A stretch of DNA of 64,000 nt. Origin: Acidithiobacillus ferridurans. Its GTDB lineage: Bacteria > Pseudomonadota > Gammaproteobacteria > Acidithiobacillales > Acidithiobacillaceae. A program made the translations under genes and the position numbers. Below the pieces are notes generated by a model, which was not told where the DNA came from, searched no databases, and saw only the letters and a list, made by a program, of their open reading frames with translations. This document shows positions 46,995 to 57,251 of the stretch, one piece after another. Location: contig NZ_AP018795.1 of assembly GCF_003966655.1 (NCBI RefSeq), forward strand, positions 2,001,501 through 2,065,500, written 5' to 3'. Every line of letters starts with the position of its first letter. The stretch's first letter is position 1.

Positions 46995-48067
46995 AAAACC
47001 CGGAACTGGCGGCCCTGCGTAAGGCCATCGATCAGGTCGATCAGCAGTTTCTGCAACTGCTCGGCGAGCGGGGCCGGCTTGCGCAGCAGGTCGGTGCTGT
47101 CAAACAGGCTGCGGGCGAAGTGAATTTTTACCATCCTGACCGTGAGTCGGAGATTCTCCGTCGGGTCATGGCCGACAACCCGGGGCCCTTTTCCAGTGAA
47201 CAGGTTGCCATCATTTTTCGGGAGATCATCTCTGCAGGTCTGGCCCTGGAGCAACCCCTGCAAGTGGCCTATCTTGGACCCGCCGGCACGTTTTCGCAGA
47301 TCGCGGCGCAGAAGCATTTCGGGCGCGCCGCCGTCCTGCAGCCCACCGCGGGGATCGCCGAAATTTTCCGCCTGGTGGACAGTGACCAGGCCCGGTTCGG
47401 TGTGGTGCCGGTGGAGAACAGCACTGAAGGTTCCGTCAATCTCAGTCTGGATCTGCTCCTGGACTACCCTTTGCAGATCTGCGGCGAGGTCCAGTTACGC
47501 ATCGTCCATAATCTGGTGGCCAAGGTGCCCATCTCCACCGTTCGCCGTGTCTACGTTCATTATCAGACCAGGGCCCAGTGCCGTCAGTGGCTCGCGACCC
47601 ACTTGCCGCAGGCGGAATTGGTGGATGTGGCCAGCAACGCGGTTGCCGCGGAACGGGCTGCGGCAGATGCCGATGGCAGCGCCATTTCCACGACCCTCGC
47701 CGCGGAAGCGTACGGCCTCGACATTCTGGTCGCGGGGATCGAAGACAACCCGGAGAACACCACCCGTTTTCTGATCATTGGCAAAATCCATACGCGACCT
47801 ACGGGGAATGACAAGACCAGCCTGGTGGTAGCCGCCGCCAATCATCCGGGGAGTCTGCATGCGCTGCTGTCGCCGCTGGCCGACGCGGGCATCAGCCTGA
47901 CGCGCATCGAGTCACGGCCGGCACGCTCGGCCATCTGGGAGTACGTCTTTTATCTCGACTTGCTGGGCCATTGTCAGGATGCCGCCATCGCGCCGGTGCT
48001 GGATGTTCTCGCGCAACAGGCGTCCTTTTGTCGTTGTCTCGGCAGTTATCCCCGGGCGGTATTTTGA
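46991..48067 (+). CDS. pheA: Bifunctional chorismate mutase/prephenate dehydratase
   Basis: PheA turns chorismate into phenylpyruvate for phenylalanine synthesis. Of 358 aa, residues 1-90 form an AroQ-type mutase (LRKAIDQVDQQFLQLLGERGRLAQ), then a dehydratase domain (VAYLGPAGTFSQIAAQKHF; VPVENSTEGSVNLSLDLL; DNPENTTRFLIIG with the T-R-F motif), then an ACT domain with GSLHALLSPLADAGISLTRIESRP, the ESRP phenylalanine-binding motif. Its ATG overlaps the serA stop. Confidence 0.96.
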   Translation: MKNPELAALRKAIDQVDQQFLQLLGERGRLAQQVGAVKQAAGEVNFYHPDRESEILRRVMADNPGPFSSEQVAIIFREIISAGLALEQPLQVAYLGPAGTFSQIAAQKHFGRAAVLQPTAGIAEIFRLVDSDQARFGVVPVENSTEGSVNLSLDLLLDYPLQICGEVQLRIVHNLVAKVPISTVRRVYVHYQTRAQCRQWLATHLPQAELVDVASNAVAAERAAADADGSAISTTLAAEAYGLDILVAGIEDNPENTTRFLIIGKIHTRPTGNDKTSLVVAAANHPGSLHALLSPLADAGISLTRIESRPARSAIWEYVFYLDLLGHCQDAAIAPVLDVLAQQASFCRCLGSYPRAVF

Positions 48068-48068
48068 A

Positions 48069-49166
48069 ATGTGCAATAGCTATCTGGAATATGCGGCGGC
48101 GGGTGTATCCGACCTGCGTCCTTATCAGCCGGGCAAGCCCCTGGCGGAACTGGAACGGGAACTGGGTATCCGTGACGCCATCAAGCTGGCCTCCAATGAA
48201 AATCCGTTAGGTCCGAGCCCTCTGGCGCTGGCGGCCATCCGCGAGGTGTTGCCCGCCCTGGCGCAGTACCCCGAAGGGTCGGCTCCGGAGTTGCGCGCGT
48301 TGCTGGCCCGTCAGCTCGATCTGGACCCTGGGCAATTTATTTTCGGCAACGGTTCCGATCAGGTAATGGAGCTTGCGGTGCGTGCCTTTGCCGGGCCGGG
48401 TACGGAGGTGATTGTCTCCCAGTATGCCTTTGCCGCTTATGCCATTGCCGCGCAGGCCAGTGGTGCGACTGTACGGGTTGCCCCGGCGCGGGACTACGGT
48501 CATGACCTGGATGCCATGGCCAGCCTGATCAACGCCAATACCCGGCTGGTTTTTATCGCCAATCCCAATAATCCCACGGGTACGTATCTTACGGCGGAAG
48601 CCCTGGAGACCTTTATCGACAGCGTGCCTTCCCATGCGCTGGTGGTGCTGGACGAAGCCTATCTGGAACTGATGGACGCGGCGGACTATCCGGATGGCAG
48701 ACGGTGGCTGCGGCGTTTCAGCAATCTGATGCTTACCCGTACTTTTTCCAAGGCCTATGGGCTGGCGGGTCTGCGTTGCGGTTACGGCATCGGCCACCCC
48801 GACCTGATGGCGGCACTGGAGCGGGTTCGTCAGCCCTTCAACGTCAATACGTTGGCGCAGGTGGCGGCGCATGCCGCGCTTACGGATCACGCCCATCTGC
48901 AGGCCACCCTGGCCAATAATCGTCAGGGAATCGTGGCCCTCCGCGATGGATTGTGCAATCTTGGATTGACAATCCTGCCGCCTGCAGGCAACTTTACCGC
49001 CTTTGCCGTGCCGGGAGGTGGACAGCGCGTCTATGAGGCCCTGCTGCTTCGGGGGGTGATCGTCCGGCCGCTTACCCCTTACGGCATGCCGGATCATCTG
49101 CGGGTCAGTGTCGGCCTGCCGGTGGAAAACCAACGTTTTCTTACAATGCTGGGCGAGGTCCTGTAA
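48069..49166 (+). CDS. hisC: Histidinol-phosphate aminotransferase family
   Basis: A 365-aa class II PLP aminotransferase. Conserved HisC features are KLASNENPLGPSP (about 37), FGNGSDQVMELAVRAF, NPNNPTGTYL and the PLP-lysine segment TRTFSKAYGLAGLRCGYG (about 222). In this aromatic cluster the enzyme probably also transaminates phenylpyruvate or 4-hydroxyphenylpyruvate, as known for cluster-linked HisC2 proteins; both roles are possible. The ATG lies one base after the pheA stop. Confidence 0.92.
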   Translation: MCNSYLEYAAAGVSDLRPYQPGKPLAELERELGIRDAIKLASNENPLGPSPLALAAIREVLPALAQYPEGSAPELRALLARQLDLDPGQFIFGNGSDQVMELAVRAFAGPGTEVIVSQYAFAAYAIAAQASGATVRVAPARDYGHDLDAMASLINANTRLVFIANPNNPTGTYLTAEALETFIDSVPSHALVVLDEAYLELMDAADYPDGRRWLRRFSNLMLTRTFSKAYGLAGLRCGYGIGHPDLMAALERVRQPFNVNTLAQVAAHAALTDHAHLQATLANNRQGIVALRDGLCNLGLTILPPAGNFTAFAVPGGGQRVYEALLLRGVIVRPLTPYGMPDHLRVSVGLPVENQRFLTMLGEVL

Positions 49167-49170
49167 CCCT

Positions 49171-50187
49171 ATGATCGTTATTGTCAAACCGCAAGCCACT
49201 GCAGAGCAGATGGAGCATCTGCTGGAGCGTATCCGTCAGTACGGTCTGCAGCCCATGGTCAGTACCGGCTCTGAGCGCACCGTGGTGGGTCTGTTGGGAG
49301 ACGAGCGCTTGCTGCCTGACGGCGCACTGGAATCCTTGCCCGCCGTGGAACAGGTCATGCCCATTCTCAAGCCCTACAAGCTCGTCAGCCGTGAGTTCAA
49401 ATCCACCGATACGGTCATTGAGGTGCGGGGGATCCCCATCGGTGGCAGGCAGATTCAGGTGATCGCAGGCCCCTGCTCGGTTGAAACGCCAGAGCAGATG
49501 CGCAGTTCTGCAGAAGCGGTCAAGGCGGCGGGATGCCGTCTGATGCGCGGCGGGGCATTCAAACCCCGTACCAGTCCCTACACGTTTCAGGGCGTGGGCG
49601 ACGAGGGCCTGGATTATTTCCGGACCGCCGCGGATGCAGTCGGTCTGCCCATCGTCACCGAATTGATGGATGTCCGCAAGATTGATCTATTTCTCGAAAA
49701 AGGAGTGGACGTCATCCAGATCGGTACGCGCAATATGCAGAATTTTGATCTCCTCAAGGAAGTCGGTCGCCTGGACGTGCCGGTCATCCTCAAGCGTGGC
49801 CTGAGCGCGACCATAAAGGAATGGCTCATGGCGGCAGAATATATCGCCGCCCACGGCAACCACAGGATTATTTTTGCCGAACGTGGCATCCGTACCTTTG
49901 AAACGGCCTATCGCAACGTCCTCGACGTCACGGCCATACCGGTTCTCAAGCGAGAGACCCACCTGCCGGTCATCGTCGATCCCAGTCACGCGGGTGGCAA
50001 GGCCTGGCTCGTGCCGCAATTATCCAAGGCAGCCATTGCGGCGGGTGCAGATGGTTTGCTGGTGGAGTCGCATCCCTGTCCCGAAGAAGCCTGGTGTGAT
50101 GCCGATCAGGCTCTGAGTCCGGAGCAACTCACCACGCTGATGGGCGATCTGCGCAGGATTGCCGAGGCCATTGGCCGCGAACTCTAG
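49171..50187 (+). CDS. aroF: 3-deoxy-7-phosphoheptulonate (DAHP) synthase, class I-beta
   Basis: This enzyme condenses PEP and erythrose 4-phosphate, opening the shikimate pathway. The 338-aa protein carries an N-terminal ferredoxin-like regulatory domain (MIVIVKPQATAEQMEHLLERI, residues 1-70), as in Thermotoga DAHP synthase, then the TIM barrel with IQVIAGPCSVETPEQM, GAFKPRTSPYTFQG and DPSHAGGKAWLVP. The N-terminal domain usually binds tyrosine as feedback inhibitor. It is four bases after hisC and one base before tyrA. Confidence 0.94.
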   Translation: MIVIVKPQATAEQMEHLLERIRQYGLQPMVSTGSERTVVGLLGDERLLPDGALESLPAVEQVMPILKPYKLVSREFKSTDTVIEVRGIPIGGRQIQVIAGPCSVETPEQMRSSAEAVKAAGCRLMRGGAFKPRTSPYTFQGVGDEGLDYFRTAADAVGLPIVTELMDVRKIDLFLEKGVDVIQIGTRNMQNFDLLKEVGRLDVPVILKRGLSATIKEWLMAAEYIAAHGNHRIIFAERGIRTFETAYRNVLDVTAIPVLKRETHLPVIVDPSHAGGKAWLVPQLSKAAIAAGADGLLVESHPCPEEAWCDADQALSPEQLTTLMGDLRRIAEAIGREL

Positions 50188-50188
50188 C

Positions 50189-51064
50189 ATGCCGGGCATC
50201 CCCTTCCAGCGAATCGTCATCGTCGGCCTGGGTCTGATGGGCGGCAGTATCGCCAAGGCCCTGCGCAGCGGGGGCTTCGCCGGATCGCTGGTGGGTGTGG
50301 TCGTCGATGCGCAAGCGGTTCGACGACTGCGTTCTGCTGCAAAGTATTGGCGGATCAGCCTGACCTGCGAACCGGAACCGGCGTTGCAAAATGCCGACCT
50401 GGTGCTGCTCGCCACCCCTCCGCAGATCGCCCTGCGGCAGTTGCCGGAACTGGCACGCTATATATCTGCTACGGGGATGGTCAGCGATGTCGCCAGCATC
50501 AAGGCGCCGGTGGCGCAACTGGGTCGTCAGTTGCTGGGGGATCGCTTTATCCCGGGGCACCCCGTGGTGGGTGGGGAAAAAACCGGATTTGCGGCAGCGC
50601 GGAAAAATCTTTATCAGGGCGCGCGCGTCATCCTGACGCCCCTGCCGGAACAGGCCCCCGCAGCGCTGGACGCAGTGCGCGGTTTCTGGCAATACCTCGG
50701 TGCGACCGTTTCGCAAATGACGCCGGAGGCGCATGACCAGGCTCTTGCCGCGACCAGCCATTTGCCTCATCTGCTGGCCTTTGCCTACATGGCGGGCCTG
50801 GCGGATCAGGTCCCCGCTCTGCGGGATCTCGCCGGCGGCGGTCTGCGTGATTTTTCTCGGATAGCGGCCTCTGACCCCGATCTCTGGACCGCCATTCTCG
50901 CGGAGAATCGATCGGCCGTCGTACAGCATCTGAAGGTGTTGCAGGAAAATCTCGACTCTGTCCGGCAGATGCTCGCAGGGGACGACACACGCACCCTGAA
51001 AGCTTTTCTGGAACAGGGCCGCGCCTGCCGCCAACAGTTTCAATTTCCTCCGCTAACCTACTAA
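50189..51064 (+). CDS. tyrA: Prephenate/arogenate dehydrogenase
   Basis: TyrA oxidatively decarboxylates prephenate (or arogenate) for tyrosine synthesis. The 291-aa protein has the NAD(P) motif IVIVGLGLMGGSIAKAL (residues 8-24), DVASIKAPVAQL, the substrate histidine in FIPGHPVVGGEKTGFAAA, and the C-terminal helical domain with AATSHLPHLLAFAYM and GGGLRDFSRIAASDPDLW. No mutase or ACT domain is attached. It is immediately followed, after two bases, by aroA. Substrate choice cannot be read from sequence. Confidence 0.94.
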   Translation: MPGIPFQRIVIVGLGLMGGSIAKALRSGGFAGSLVGVVVDAQAVRRLRSAAKYWRISLTCEPEPALQNADLVLLATPPQIALRQLPELARYISATGMVSDVASIKAPVAQLGRQLLGDRFIPGHPVVGGEKTGFAAARKNLYQGARVILTPLPEQAPAALDAVRGFWQYLGATVSQMTPEAHDQALAATSHLPHLLAFAYMAGLADQVPALRDLAGGGLRDFSRIAASDPDLWTAILAENRSAVVQHLKVLQENLDSVRQMLAGDDTRTLKAFLEQGRACRQQFQFPPLTY

Positions 51065-51066
51065 TC

Positions 51067-52371
51067 ATGACTCGATACCTCATTCGTCCAGGCAGTCGGC
51101 TTGTCGGCCGTTTCCCGGTCCCGGGAGACAAGTCCATTTCCCACCGTGCGGTCATTCTTGGGGCGCTTGCTGAAGGTGTCACGGAAGTGGAGGGGCTGCT
51201 GGAGGGCGCCGATGTGCTGGCCACCATCGCCGCTTTTCGCAGCATGGGGGTGCAGATGGAAGGCCCGGATAAAGGGCATCTGCGCATTCATGGGGCTGGC
51301 CTGCAGGGGCTGCGCGCGCCGGTTGTTCCTCTGGATTGCGGGAATTCCGGTACCGCCATGCGTCTGTTGGCGGGAGTGCTGGCCGGACAGTCTTTTCCCA
51401 GCACTCTGGTTGGCGACGCCAGTTTGCAGAAGCGGCCCATGGGCCGCATTTTGAACCCGTTGCGTGCCATGGGCGCGGAAATCACCGCCCAGGAGGATGG
51501 CAGGGCACCTTTACATATTCATGGGCGACCCCTGCACGGCATCGACTATGCCCTGCCAGTGGCGAGCGCCCAGGTCAAATCCGCCGTGTTGTTGGCGGGA
51601 CTGTATGCCGACGGACAAACCTGCGTGACCGAGCCCGCACCTACGCGCGATCACAGCGAGCGGATGTTGCAAGGTTTCGGCCAACCGGTGGAGCGTCAGG
51701 GCCCGCGCGCCTGCCTGCGCGGCGGTGGTCGGTTGCGCGGGCAGGCGCTGCAGGTGCCGGGCGATATTTCGTCGGCCGCGTTCTTCCTGCTCGGCGCCAC
51801 CATCGCGCCGGGCTCCGATCTCACCCTGGAAGGAATTGGCATCAATCCGACCCGGACCGGTATCATCGAAATCCTCACCCGCATGGGTGCCCGGATCGAT
51901 CTGACGGCCTTGCGTGAAGTGGGCGGTGAGCCCGTCGCTGATATCCGCGTTCGCCATGCACCATTGCAAGGCATCGCTATCCCGCCCCGTCTGGTACCCC
52001 TGGCGATTGATGAGTTCCCCGCGCTGTTCATAGCGGCGGCGTGTGCGAAGGGGCAGACGGTGATTACCGGTGCCGAGGAACTCCGTGTCAAGGAAAGTGA
52101 CCGCATCGCGGTAATGGCTGGTGGGCTGCGCGCGCTGGGTGTTACGGTAGAAGAGCGTGTGGATGGCGCCATGATCAGCGGATCAGCGCTGCTGGGCGGT
52201 CGGGTGGACAGTCATGGGGATCATCGTATTGCGATGGCCTTTGCTATGGCCGCACTGGTGGCGCAGGGGGATGTGGAAATTCTGGACTGCGCCAATGTGG
52301 CGACGTCTTTTCCGAGTTTTCCCGCGCTGGCGCAGCAGGCGGGGCTGCTGCTGGAGGTGGTAAGCGCATGA
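51067..52371 (+). CDS. aroA: EPSP synthase (3-phosphoshikimate 1-carboxyvinyltransferase)
   Basis: AroA joins shikimate 3-phosphate and PEP to EPSP, the sixth shikimate step and glyphosate target. In 434 aa are the N-terminal PGDKSISHRAVILGALAEG (residues 18-36), LDCGNSGTAMRLLAGVLAGQ near 92, and the C-terminal LRVKESDRI and DHRIAMAFAMAAL. The segment LDCGNSGTAMR with alanine at the fourth position after NSG-T is nearer the class II (CP4-like) form than the E. coli LGNAGTAMRPL form. It overlaps cmk by four bases. Confidence 0.95.
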   Translation: MTRYLIRPGSRLVGRFPVPGDKSISHRAVILGALAEGVTEVEGLLEGADVLATIAAFRSMGVQMEGPDKGHLRIHGAGLQGLRAPVVPLDCGNSGTAMRLLAGVLAGQSFPSTLVGDASLQKRPMGRILNPLRAMGAEITAQEDGRAPLHIHGRPLHGIDYALPVASAQVKSAVLLAGLYADGQTCVTEPAPTRDHSERMLQGFGQPVERQGPRACLRGGGRLRGQALQVPGDISSAAFFLLGATIAPGSDLTLEGIGINPTRTGIIEILTRMGARIDLTALREVGGEPVADIRVRHAPLQGIAIPPRLVPLAIDEFPALFIAAACAKGQTVITGAEELRVKESDRIAVMAGGLRALGVTVEERVDGAMISGSALLGGRVDSHGDHRIAMAFAMAALVAQGDVEILDCANVATSFPSFPALAQQAGLLLEVVSA

Positions 52372-53048
52372 ACATCGTCCCCGTCATCACCCTGGATGGT
52401 CCCGGCGGGGTCGGTAAGGGCACGCTGGGTCGTCTCTTGGCCCATGATCTGGGTTGGCATCTGCTGGACAGCGGCGCTATATACCGCGCACTGGCGCTGG
52501 CGGCGCAACGTGCCGGACTGGATGCAGATAACGAAGCAGCCCTGTCCGGGCTGGCGCGCACCTTGCCGCTGGGTTTTCGGGGCGTCGCCGACGAAACCCA
52601 TGTGCTACTCGGAGGGGAAGTTGTGGATGCGGAAATCCGCACCCCTGAAGTCAGCGCGCTGACCTCACGGATTGCGGCAATTCCTGCGGTTCGTGCGGCC
52701 TTGTTGCAACGCCAGCGGGATTTTCGCCGGGCACCGGGACTGGTGGCCGATGGCCGCGATATGGGGACGGTGGTTTTTCCGGACGCACCGCTCAAGGTGT
52801 TTCTTACCGCCAGCGCCGAAGAACGCGGTAAGCGCCGTCTGAATCAGTTGATGGAACAGGGTATTAGTGCTAGTCTCGCCACAGTTGTGGCGGAAATTGC
52901 GGAACGCGATGCCCGGGACCAGCAGCGCAGCGTGGCACCGCTCCGGCCCGCGCCCGATGCAAAGATCCTGGATACCAGCGAACAAAGCGTTTCCGACACA
53001 TACAGGGTCCTGCAAAGCTGGGTTCGATCTGCTTTTCAGGAAAATTAA
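52368..53048 (+). CDS. cmk: Cytidylate kinase
   Basis: Cmk phosphorylates CMP and dCMP. The 226-aa protein shows the P-loop ITLDGPGGVGKGTLGRLLA (residues 7-25), LDSGAIYRALALAAQ, the DGRDMGTVVFPDAPLKVFLTA segment and the lid RGKRRLNQL. Its place between aroA and rpsA is highly conserved in proteobacteria. ATG overlaps the aroA stop. Confidence 0.96.
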   Translation: MNIVPVITLDGPGGVGKGTLGRLLAHDLGWHLLDSGAIYRALALAAQRAGLDADNEAALSGLARTLPLGFRGVADETHVLLGGEVVDAEIRTPEVSALTSRIAAIPAVRAALLQRQRDFRRAPGLVADGRDMGTVVFPDAPLKVFLTASAEERGKRRLNQLMEQGISASLATVVAEIAERDARDQQRSVAPLRPAPDAKILDTSEQSVSDTYRVLQSWVRSAFQEN

Positions 53049-53125
53049 AACCGCCATTTATGGCATCGAGCAGTGATTCAAGGGGCGCCCATGGCGTGCC
53101 CGGTAAATGAGGCCTACTGAAATTT

Positions 53126-54832
53126 ATGACCACCCCTAACGCTGAAACGCTTGTTGAACCCAGTTTTGCCGAAATGTTTGAAGAAAGCCAGAGCACCCAG
53201 GGCCTCAAGCCCGGCGAGTTGCTCACCGGCATCGTGACCCGCGTCGATAACGACTTTGTCGTCGTCGACGTGGGCCTCAAGTCGGAAGGACCGATTCCCG
53301 CCGAGCAGTTCCGCAATGCGGAAGGCGAAATAGAGGTGAAAGTCGGGGACTCCGTAGAGGTCTGTCTGGAGCTGGTGGAAGACGGTATGGGCGAAACCCG
53401 TCTCTCCCGTGAAAAAGCTCGCCGCGCCAAGACCTGGGTCGACCTGGAGAAGTCCTTCAACGACAACGCCGTGGTGCATGGCTTCCTCACCGGCAAGGTG
53501 AAAGGTGGTTTCACTGTCAGTATCGACGGTGTGCGTGCCTTCCTGCCCGGCTCTCTGGTCGACGTGCGCCCGGTACGGGATGTGGCGTATCTCGAAGGCA
53601 AAGACCTCGAGATGAAGATCATCAAGCTGGACCGCAAGCGTAACAATGTGGTGGTCTCCCGCCGTGCGGTGGTCGAGCAGGAACAGAGCGTGGAACGCGG
53701 CGCGCTGCTGGAAAGCATTCAGGAAGGCGCGATTCTCGAAGGCGTGGTCAAGAACCTCACCGATTACGGCGCGTTTATCGACCTCGGTGGTATCGACGGC
53801 CTGCTGCATATCACCGATATGGGCTGGCGCCGGGTCAAGCATCCCAGCGAAGTGGTCACCGTGGGCGGTGAAGTGCGTGTCCTGGTCCTGAAGTTCGACC
53901 GCGAGCGTGGCCGTATCTCTCTCGGTATGAAGCAGCTGGGTGAAGACCCCTGGCGTGATATTGCCCGCCGTTATCCGGAGGCCACCCGAATTTTCGGTAA
54001 GGTCACCAACGTTACGGATTACGGCGCGTTCGTCGAGATCGAGGAAGGCGTCGAAGGTTTGGTGCATGTCTCCGAAATCGACTGGACCAACAAGAACATC
54101 AATCCGGCCAAGGCCCTGCATGTCGGCCAGGAAGTCGAAGTGATGATCCTCGATATCGACGAAGAGCGTCGCCGCATTTCGCTGGGTATCAAGCAGTGCC
54201 TGCCCAATCCGTGGGACGACTTCGCGCAGAACTTCCAGAAGGGCGATCGTGTCTCCGGTCAGATCAAGAGTATTACCGACTTCGGTGTGTTCGTCGGTCT
54301 GGATGGTGGTATCGACGGCCTGATCCATCTTTCCGATCTTGCCTGGGATCGTGCCGGCGAAGAAGCGGTACGGGACTTCAAGAAGGGTGATACTCTGGAT
54401 GCGGTGGTCCTCAGCATTGATCCGGAGCGGGAGCGTATCAGTCTCGGCGTCAAGCAGATGGAAACCGATCCGTTCATTCAGTTTGTGGTGGCCAATGAAA
54501 AGGGTGCCCTGGTGGAGGGTGAGGTGATTTCAGTGGACAGCCGTGGTGCCGAGATTCGGCTTGGCGAGGGCGTGGAAGGATTCCTGCCCCATCGTGAACT
54601 GGCGCGTGGCGTGACCTTGTCAGCCGGGGATAAGATCGAAGTCAGCATTGCAATGGTGGACCGCAAGAACCGTACTCTGACGCTCAGCACCAAGGCTCGG
54701 GAAGCCGCCGTTTCCCAGGAAGAGCAAACAGCAGCGGTACAGCAATATGCGCGTAGTGCGGCGACGGGCACCACCAGTCTGGGCGACCTGATCAAAGAAC
54801 AGCTCAAGCGTAAGCAGGAAGAGGAAAGTTAA
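53126..54832 (+). CDS. rpsA: 30S ribosomal protein S1
   Basis: S1 binds mRNA leaders and brings them to the 30S subunit. The 568-aa protein has six S1 OB-fold repeats: the first two atypical repeats bind the ribosome (about 20-90 and 110-175), and the four following repeats bear clear RNA-binding patterns such as [51 protein letters not shown] and [26 protein letters not shown] (given in part). It is one of the best-conserved genes here and marks the cmk-rpsA-ihfB order. Confidence 0.98.
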   Translation: MTTPNAETLVEPSFAEMFEESQSTQGLKPGELLTGIVTRVDNDFVVVDVGLKSEGPIPAEQFRNAEGEIEVKVGDSVEVCLELVEDGMGETRLSREKARRAKTWVDLEKSFNDNAVVHGFLTGKVKGGFTVSIDGVRAFLPGSLVDVRPVRDVAYLEGKDLEMKIIKLDRKRNNVVVSRRAVVEQEQSVERGALLESIQEGAILEGVVKNLTDYGAFIDLGGIDGLLHITDMGWRRVKHPSEVVTVGGEVRVLVLKFDRERGRISLGMKQLGEDPWRDIARRYPEATRIFGKVTNVTDYGAFVEIEEGVEGLVHVSEIDWTNKNINPAKALHVGQEVEVMILDIDEERRRISLGIKQCLPNPWDDFAQNFQKGDRVSGQIKSITDFGVFVGLDGGIDGLIHLSDLAWDRAGEEAVRDFKKGDTLDAVVLSIDPERERISLGVKQMETDPFIQFVVANEKGALVEGEVISVDSRGAEIRLGEGVEGFLPHRELARGVTLSAGDKIEVSIAMVDRKNRTLTLSTKAREAAVSQEEQTAAVQQYARSAATGTTSLGDLIKEQLKRKQEEES

Positions 54833-54897
54833 GCACAAATCTTCTCTTCCGATCATGTGCTGATCGGGAATATGGGGTAATTGAGGTGGCGTCAGGG

Positions 54898-54944
54898 AAA
54901 GGCTTTTCTGAAGCGTTAACCTGCCGCTTGCCTTTTTGATTTTA
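54898..54944 (+). terminator. Possible terminator after rpsA
   Basis: AAAGGC and AAGCG pair with CGCTT and GCCTTT, leaving a seven-base bulge and nine-base loop, with TTGATTTT following. The bulge makes it weaker than a textbook terminator. Confidence 0.4.
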
Positions 54945-54989
54945 TGATGTCCTGTCAATTCACCATTCTTTGTAAGAAGCTAATAAACC

Positions 54990-55295
54990 ATGACTAAATC
55001 AGAATTGATCAAAAACATCAGCGCACAATATCCGCACTTGAGTGTTCGTGATATTGAAATGGCCACCCGCCAGATGCTCGATTATCTGAGTGATGCGCTG
55101 GCTGAAGGGGAACGTATTGAAATTCGTGGTTTTGGAAGTTTTTCCATGCATGTGCGCCCTGCCAAGCAGGGGCGTAATCCGAAAACGGGAGAGCCGGTTC
55201 TGGTGCCTGAAAAGCGGGTTCCGCATTTCAAACCTGGCAAGGAGCTCCGTGAGCAGGTTGATTACCCGGAAGCGGTTGCGGGTGGCAAGGCTTAA
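54990..55295 (+). CDS. ihfB: Integration host factor subunit beta
   Basis: IHF bends DNA sharply and helps sigma-54 enhancer loops, recombination and replication. The 101-aa protein has the HU/IHF fold: N-terminal helices [29 protein letters not shown], then the beta saddle with [28 protein letters not shown] whose R-N-P tip intercalates DNA. The Q-Y-P-H-L segment and gene position after rpsA distinguish IHF-beta from HU. The sigma-54 promoters of the nitrate genes in this window probably depend on IHF. Confidence 0.96.
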   Translation: MTKSELIKNISAQYPHLSVRDIEMATRQMLDYLSDALAEGERIEIRGFGSFSMHVRPAKQGRNPKTGEPVLVPEKRVPHFKPGKELREQVDYPEAVAGGKA

Positions 55296-55308
55296 TTGAC
55301 GGTTCGGC

Positions 55309-56466
55309 GTGGTGGATACCATCGTCGTCCTCGTCCTGCTGTTGGCGATCGCGCTGGGCGTCTGGATCGGCCGGGTTACTTCTCCGCGAAAACCTGCGCC
55401 GGGTGTCCCCGACACGATTCCCGAAATTTATATTCAGGGACTCAACCATCTCCTCAGTGAGCGCAATGACGAGGCGGTGGAGGTTTTTTTGGATGCGCTG
55501 CGGCAACACCCCGAAAGCGTTGACATCCTACTCGCCTTGGGGCGACTCTTCCGGCGTCGCGGAGAGTTGGAGCGCGCCTTGCGGGTGCATCAGTACCTTC
55601 TGGATCAGCCGGCGCTGGCATCTGACTTGCGGCAGAGTGTGCTGTTCGAGATTGCACAGGATTACCTCAAGGCCGGGATTCTCGATCGGGCCGAGTCCAT
55701 CCTCAAAGAACTACTGGATCGTCAACCTGATCATTTGGAGGGCCTTGCCACGCTTGCCGAGTTGTACGAACTGGGCAGCGAGTGGGCCAAGTCTATCGCC
55801 GTGCGTCAGCAGTTGCACAAAACGGGTACGCACGGTCAGCGTCCGGTGATTGCCATGCTCTACGGTGAGCTTGCCGAGCAGTCTTTGCTCGCGGGAGAAA
55901 CGGAGCAGGCGGGGGTCTTTTTAGGGATGGCGCGCAAGGAGGACCCGGAGAATCCACGGGCGTTGGTGGTCGGCGGGCGTATCGCCTTTGACCGGCGGAA
56001 CTGGGACGATGCCTTCGACCTCTGGAGAAAACTGCTGGATTCCCGGGTGGAGTCCGTAATCCTGCTGGTTCTGGAACCATTTTTGAGCGTTTTACCACAT
56101 GTTGCGAATGGCGTGGATGCGCAAAAGGCACGGGAACGCCTGTTGGATATGTGTCGTTCGCCGCTGGCGGTAAAACTTCTGGCGCATGCCCTGCAGGGCG
56201 TTGAAGGAACCTTGGCGGCGACAACGTATTTAAGGCATCTGCTATTGCGGCAGCCGGACATGCGGGTGATGCAGGTTCTGTTGGAACTGGACCCCGAGGC
56301 GCCAGATCCAACATTGTATCCCGTTATGGCGATGACAGTCAGAGGGCTTTCGGTAGAACCGGTGGTTTTTCATTGTCAGACCTGTGGATATCAGAGTCCT
56401 CAGTATTATTGGCGTTGCCCTAGTTGCCGTCAGTGGGGCACTTTTTCCGGAGGGTGCAGCTTGTGA
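55309..56466 (+). CDS. lapB: LapB (YciM), lipopolysaccharide assembly protein B
   Basis: LapB is an inner-membrane-anchored TPR protein that guides FtsH to degrade LpxC and so balances LPS synthesis. The 385-aa protein has an N-terminal membrane helix ([18 protein letters not shown]), a string of TPR units (about 35-340), and a C-terminal rubredoxin-like zinc knuckle [22 protein letters not shown] (C-x2-C...C-x2-C). Start is GTG at 55309, with a second GTG directly after it. Between ihfB and pyrF, as in E. coli. Confidence 0.94.
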   Translation: MVDTIVVLVLLLAIALGVWIGRVTSPRKPAPGVPDTIPEIYIQGLNHLLSERNDEAVEVFLDALRQHPESVDILLALGRLFRRRGELERALRVHQYLLDQPALASDLRQSVLFEIAQDYLKAGILDRAESILKELLDRQPDHLEGLATLAELYELGSEWAKSIAVRQQLHKTGTHGQRPVIAMLYGELAEQSLLAGETEQAGVFLGMARKEDPENPRALVVGGRIAFDRRNWDDAFDLWRKLLDSRVESVILLVLEPFLSVLPHVANGVDAQKARERLLDMCRSPLAVKLLAHALQGVEGTLAATTYLRHLLLRQPDMRVMQVLLELDPEAPDPTLYPVMAMTVRGLSVEPVVFHCQTCGYQSPQYYWRCPSCRQWGTFSGGCSL

Positions 56467-57185
56467 TTTCGCCGCTCATCATTGCGTTGGATTATGCGGA
56501 TGAACGCGATGCCCTGGCTTTGGCGGATCAACTTGATCCCGCCCAGTGCCGGGTCAAAGTAGGCAAGGAACTTTTCACTGCAAGTGGCCCCGTCATTGTG
56601 AAGCGTCTGCAGGACCGGGGTTTCGACGTATTCCTGGACCTCAAGTTTCACGATATCCCGCAGACTGTTGCCAAAGCCTGCAGGGCGGCATCCCGGCTCG
56701 GCGTATGGATGCTCAATGTTCACGCCAGCGGTGGTAGCGCCATGCTGCGCGCAGCGCGTGAAGCCGTGGAAGACGGCGCCGGAACCCGGCGCCCGCTTCT
56801 GATCGCGGTGACGGTGCTCACCAGTATGGATGATGACGCGCTGCACGAAGTAGGGGTGAACAGTTCGGTGGTGAAGCAGGTTGGGCGTCTGGCGACACTG
56901 GCTGCGGCATGTGCACTGGATGGCCTCGTCTGTTCTGCGCTGGAGGCGGGCCACCTGCGGGATGTATTACCTGAGCTTCTGCGGGTGACTCCGGGGATTC
57001 GACCCGCGCAGTACGCGGAGGACGATCAGCGACGTATCATGACGCCTGCGGCGGCACTGGCAGCGGGTTCGGACTTTCTGGTGGTAGGCCGGCCGGTCAC
57101 GGCTGCGGTGGACCCGGCACGGGCTCTCGGCCAGATATTGAATGAGTTGGTGGCTAAACCCGGCGATGCGCGGGAGCCACGCTGA
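56463..57185 (+). CDS. pyrF: Orotidine 5'-phosphate decarboxylase
   Basis: PyrF decarboxylates OMP to UMP. The 240-aa TIM-barrel protein has [14 protein letters not shown] at the start, the catalytic tetrad in [18 protein letters not shown] (Lys/Asp/Lys/Asp pattern about residues 35-65) and the phosphate loop VTPGIRP and [10 protein letters not shown]. The GTG at 56463 overlaps the lapB TGA and is preceded by GGAGG; the longer reading would lie inside lapB. Confidence 0.95.
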   Translation: MISPLIIALDYADERDALALADQLDPAQCRVKVGKELFTASGPVIVKRLQDRGFDVFLDLKFHDIPQTVAKACRAASRLGVWMLNVHASGGSAMLRAAREAVEDGAGTRRPLLIAVTVLTSMDDDALHEVGVNSSVVKQVGRLATLAAACALDGLVCSALEAGHLRDVLPELLRVTPGIRPAQYAEDDQRRIMTPAAALAAGSDFLVVGRPVTAAVDPARALGQILNELVAKPGDAREPR

Positions 57186-57251
57186 TATGCCGGATTGCGG
57201 CGGTGCTGCGGCTGTCCCCCGCATCATACTAGACCATGGAGAAGAAATACT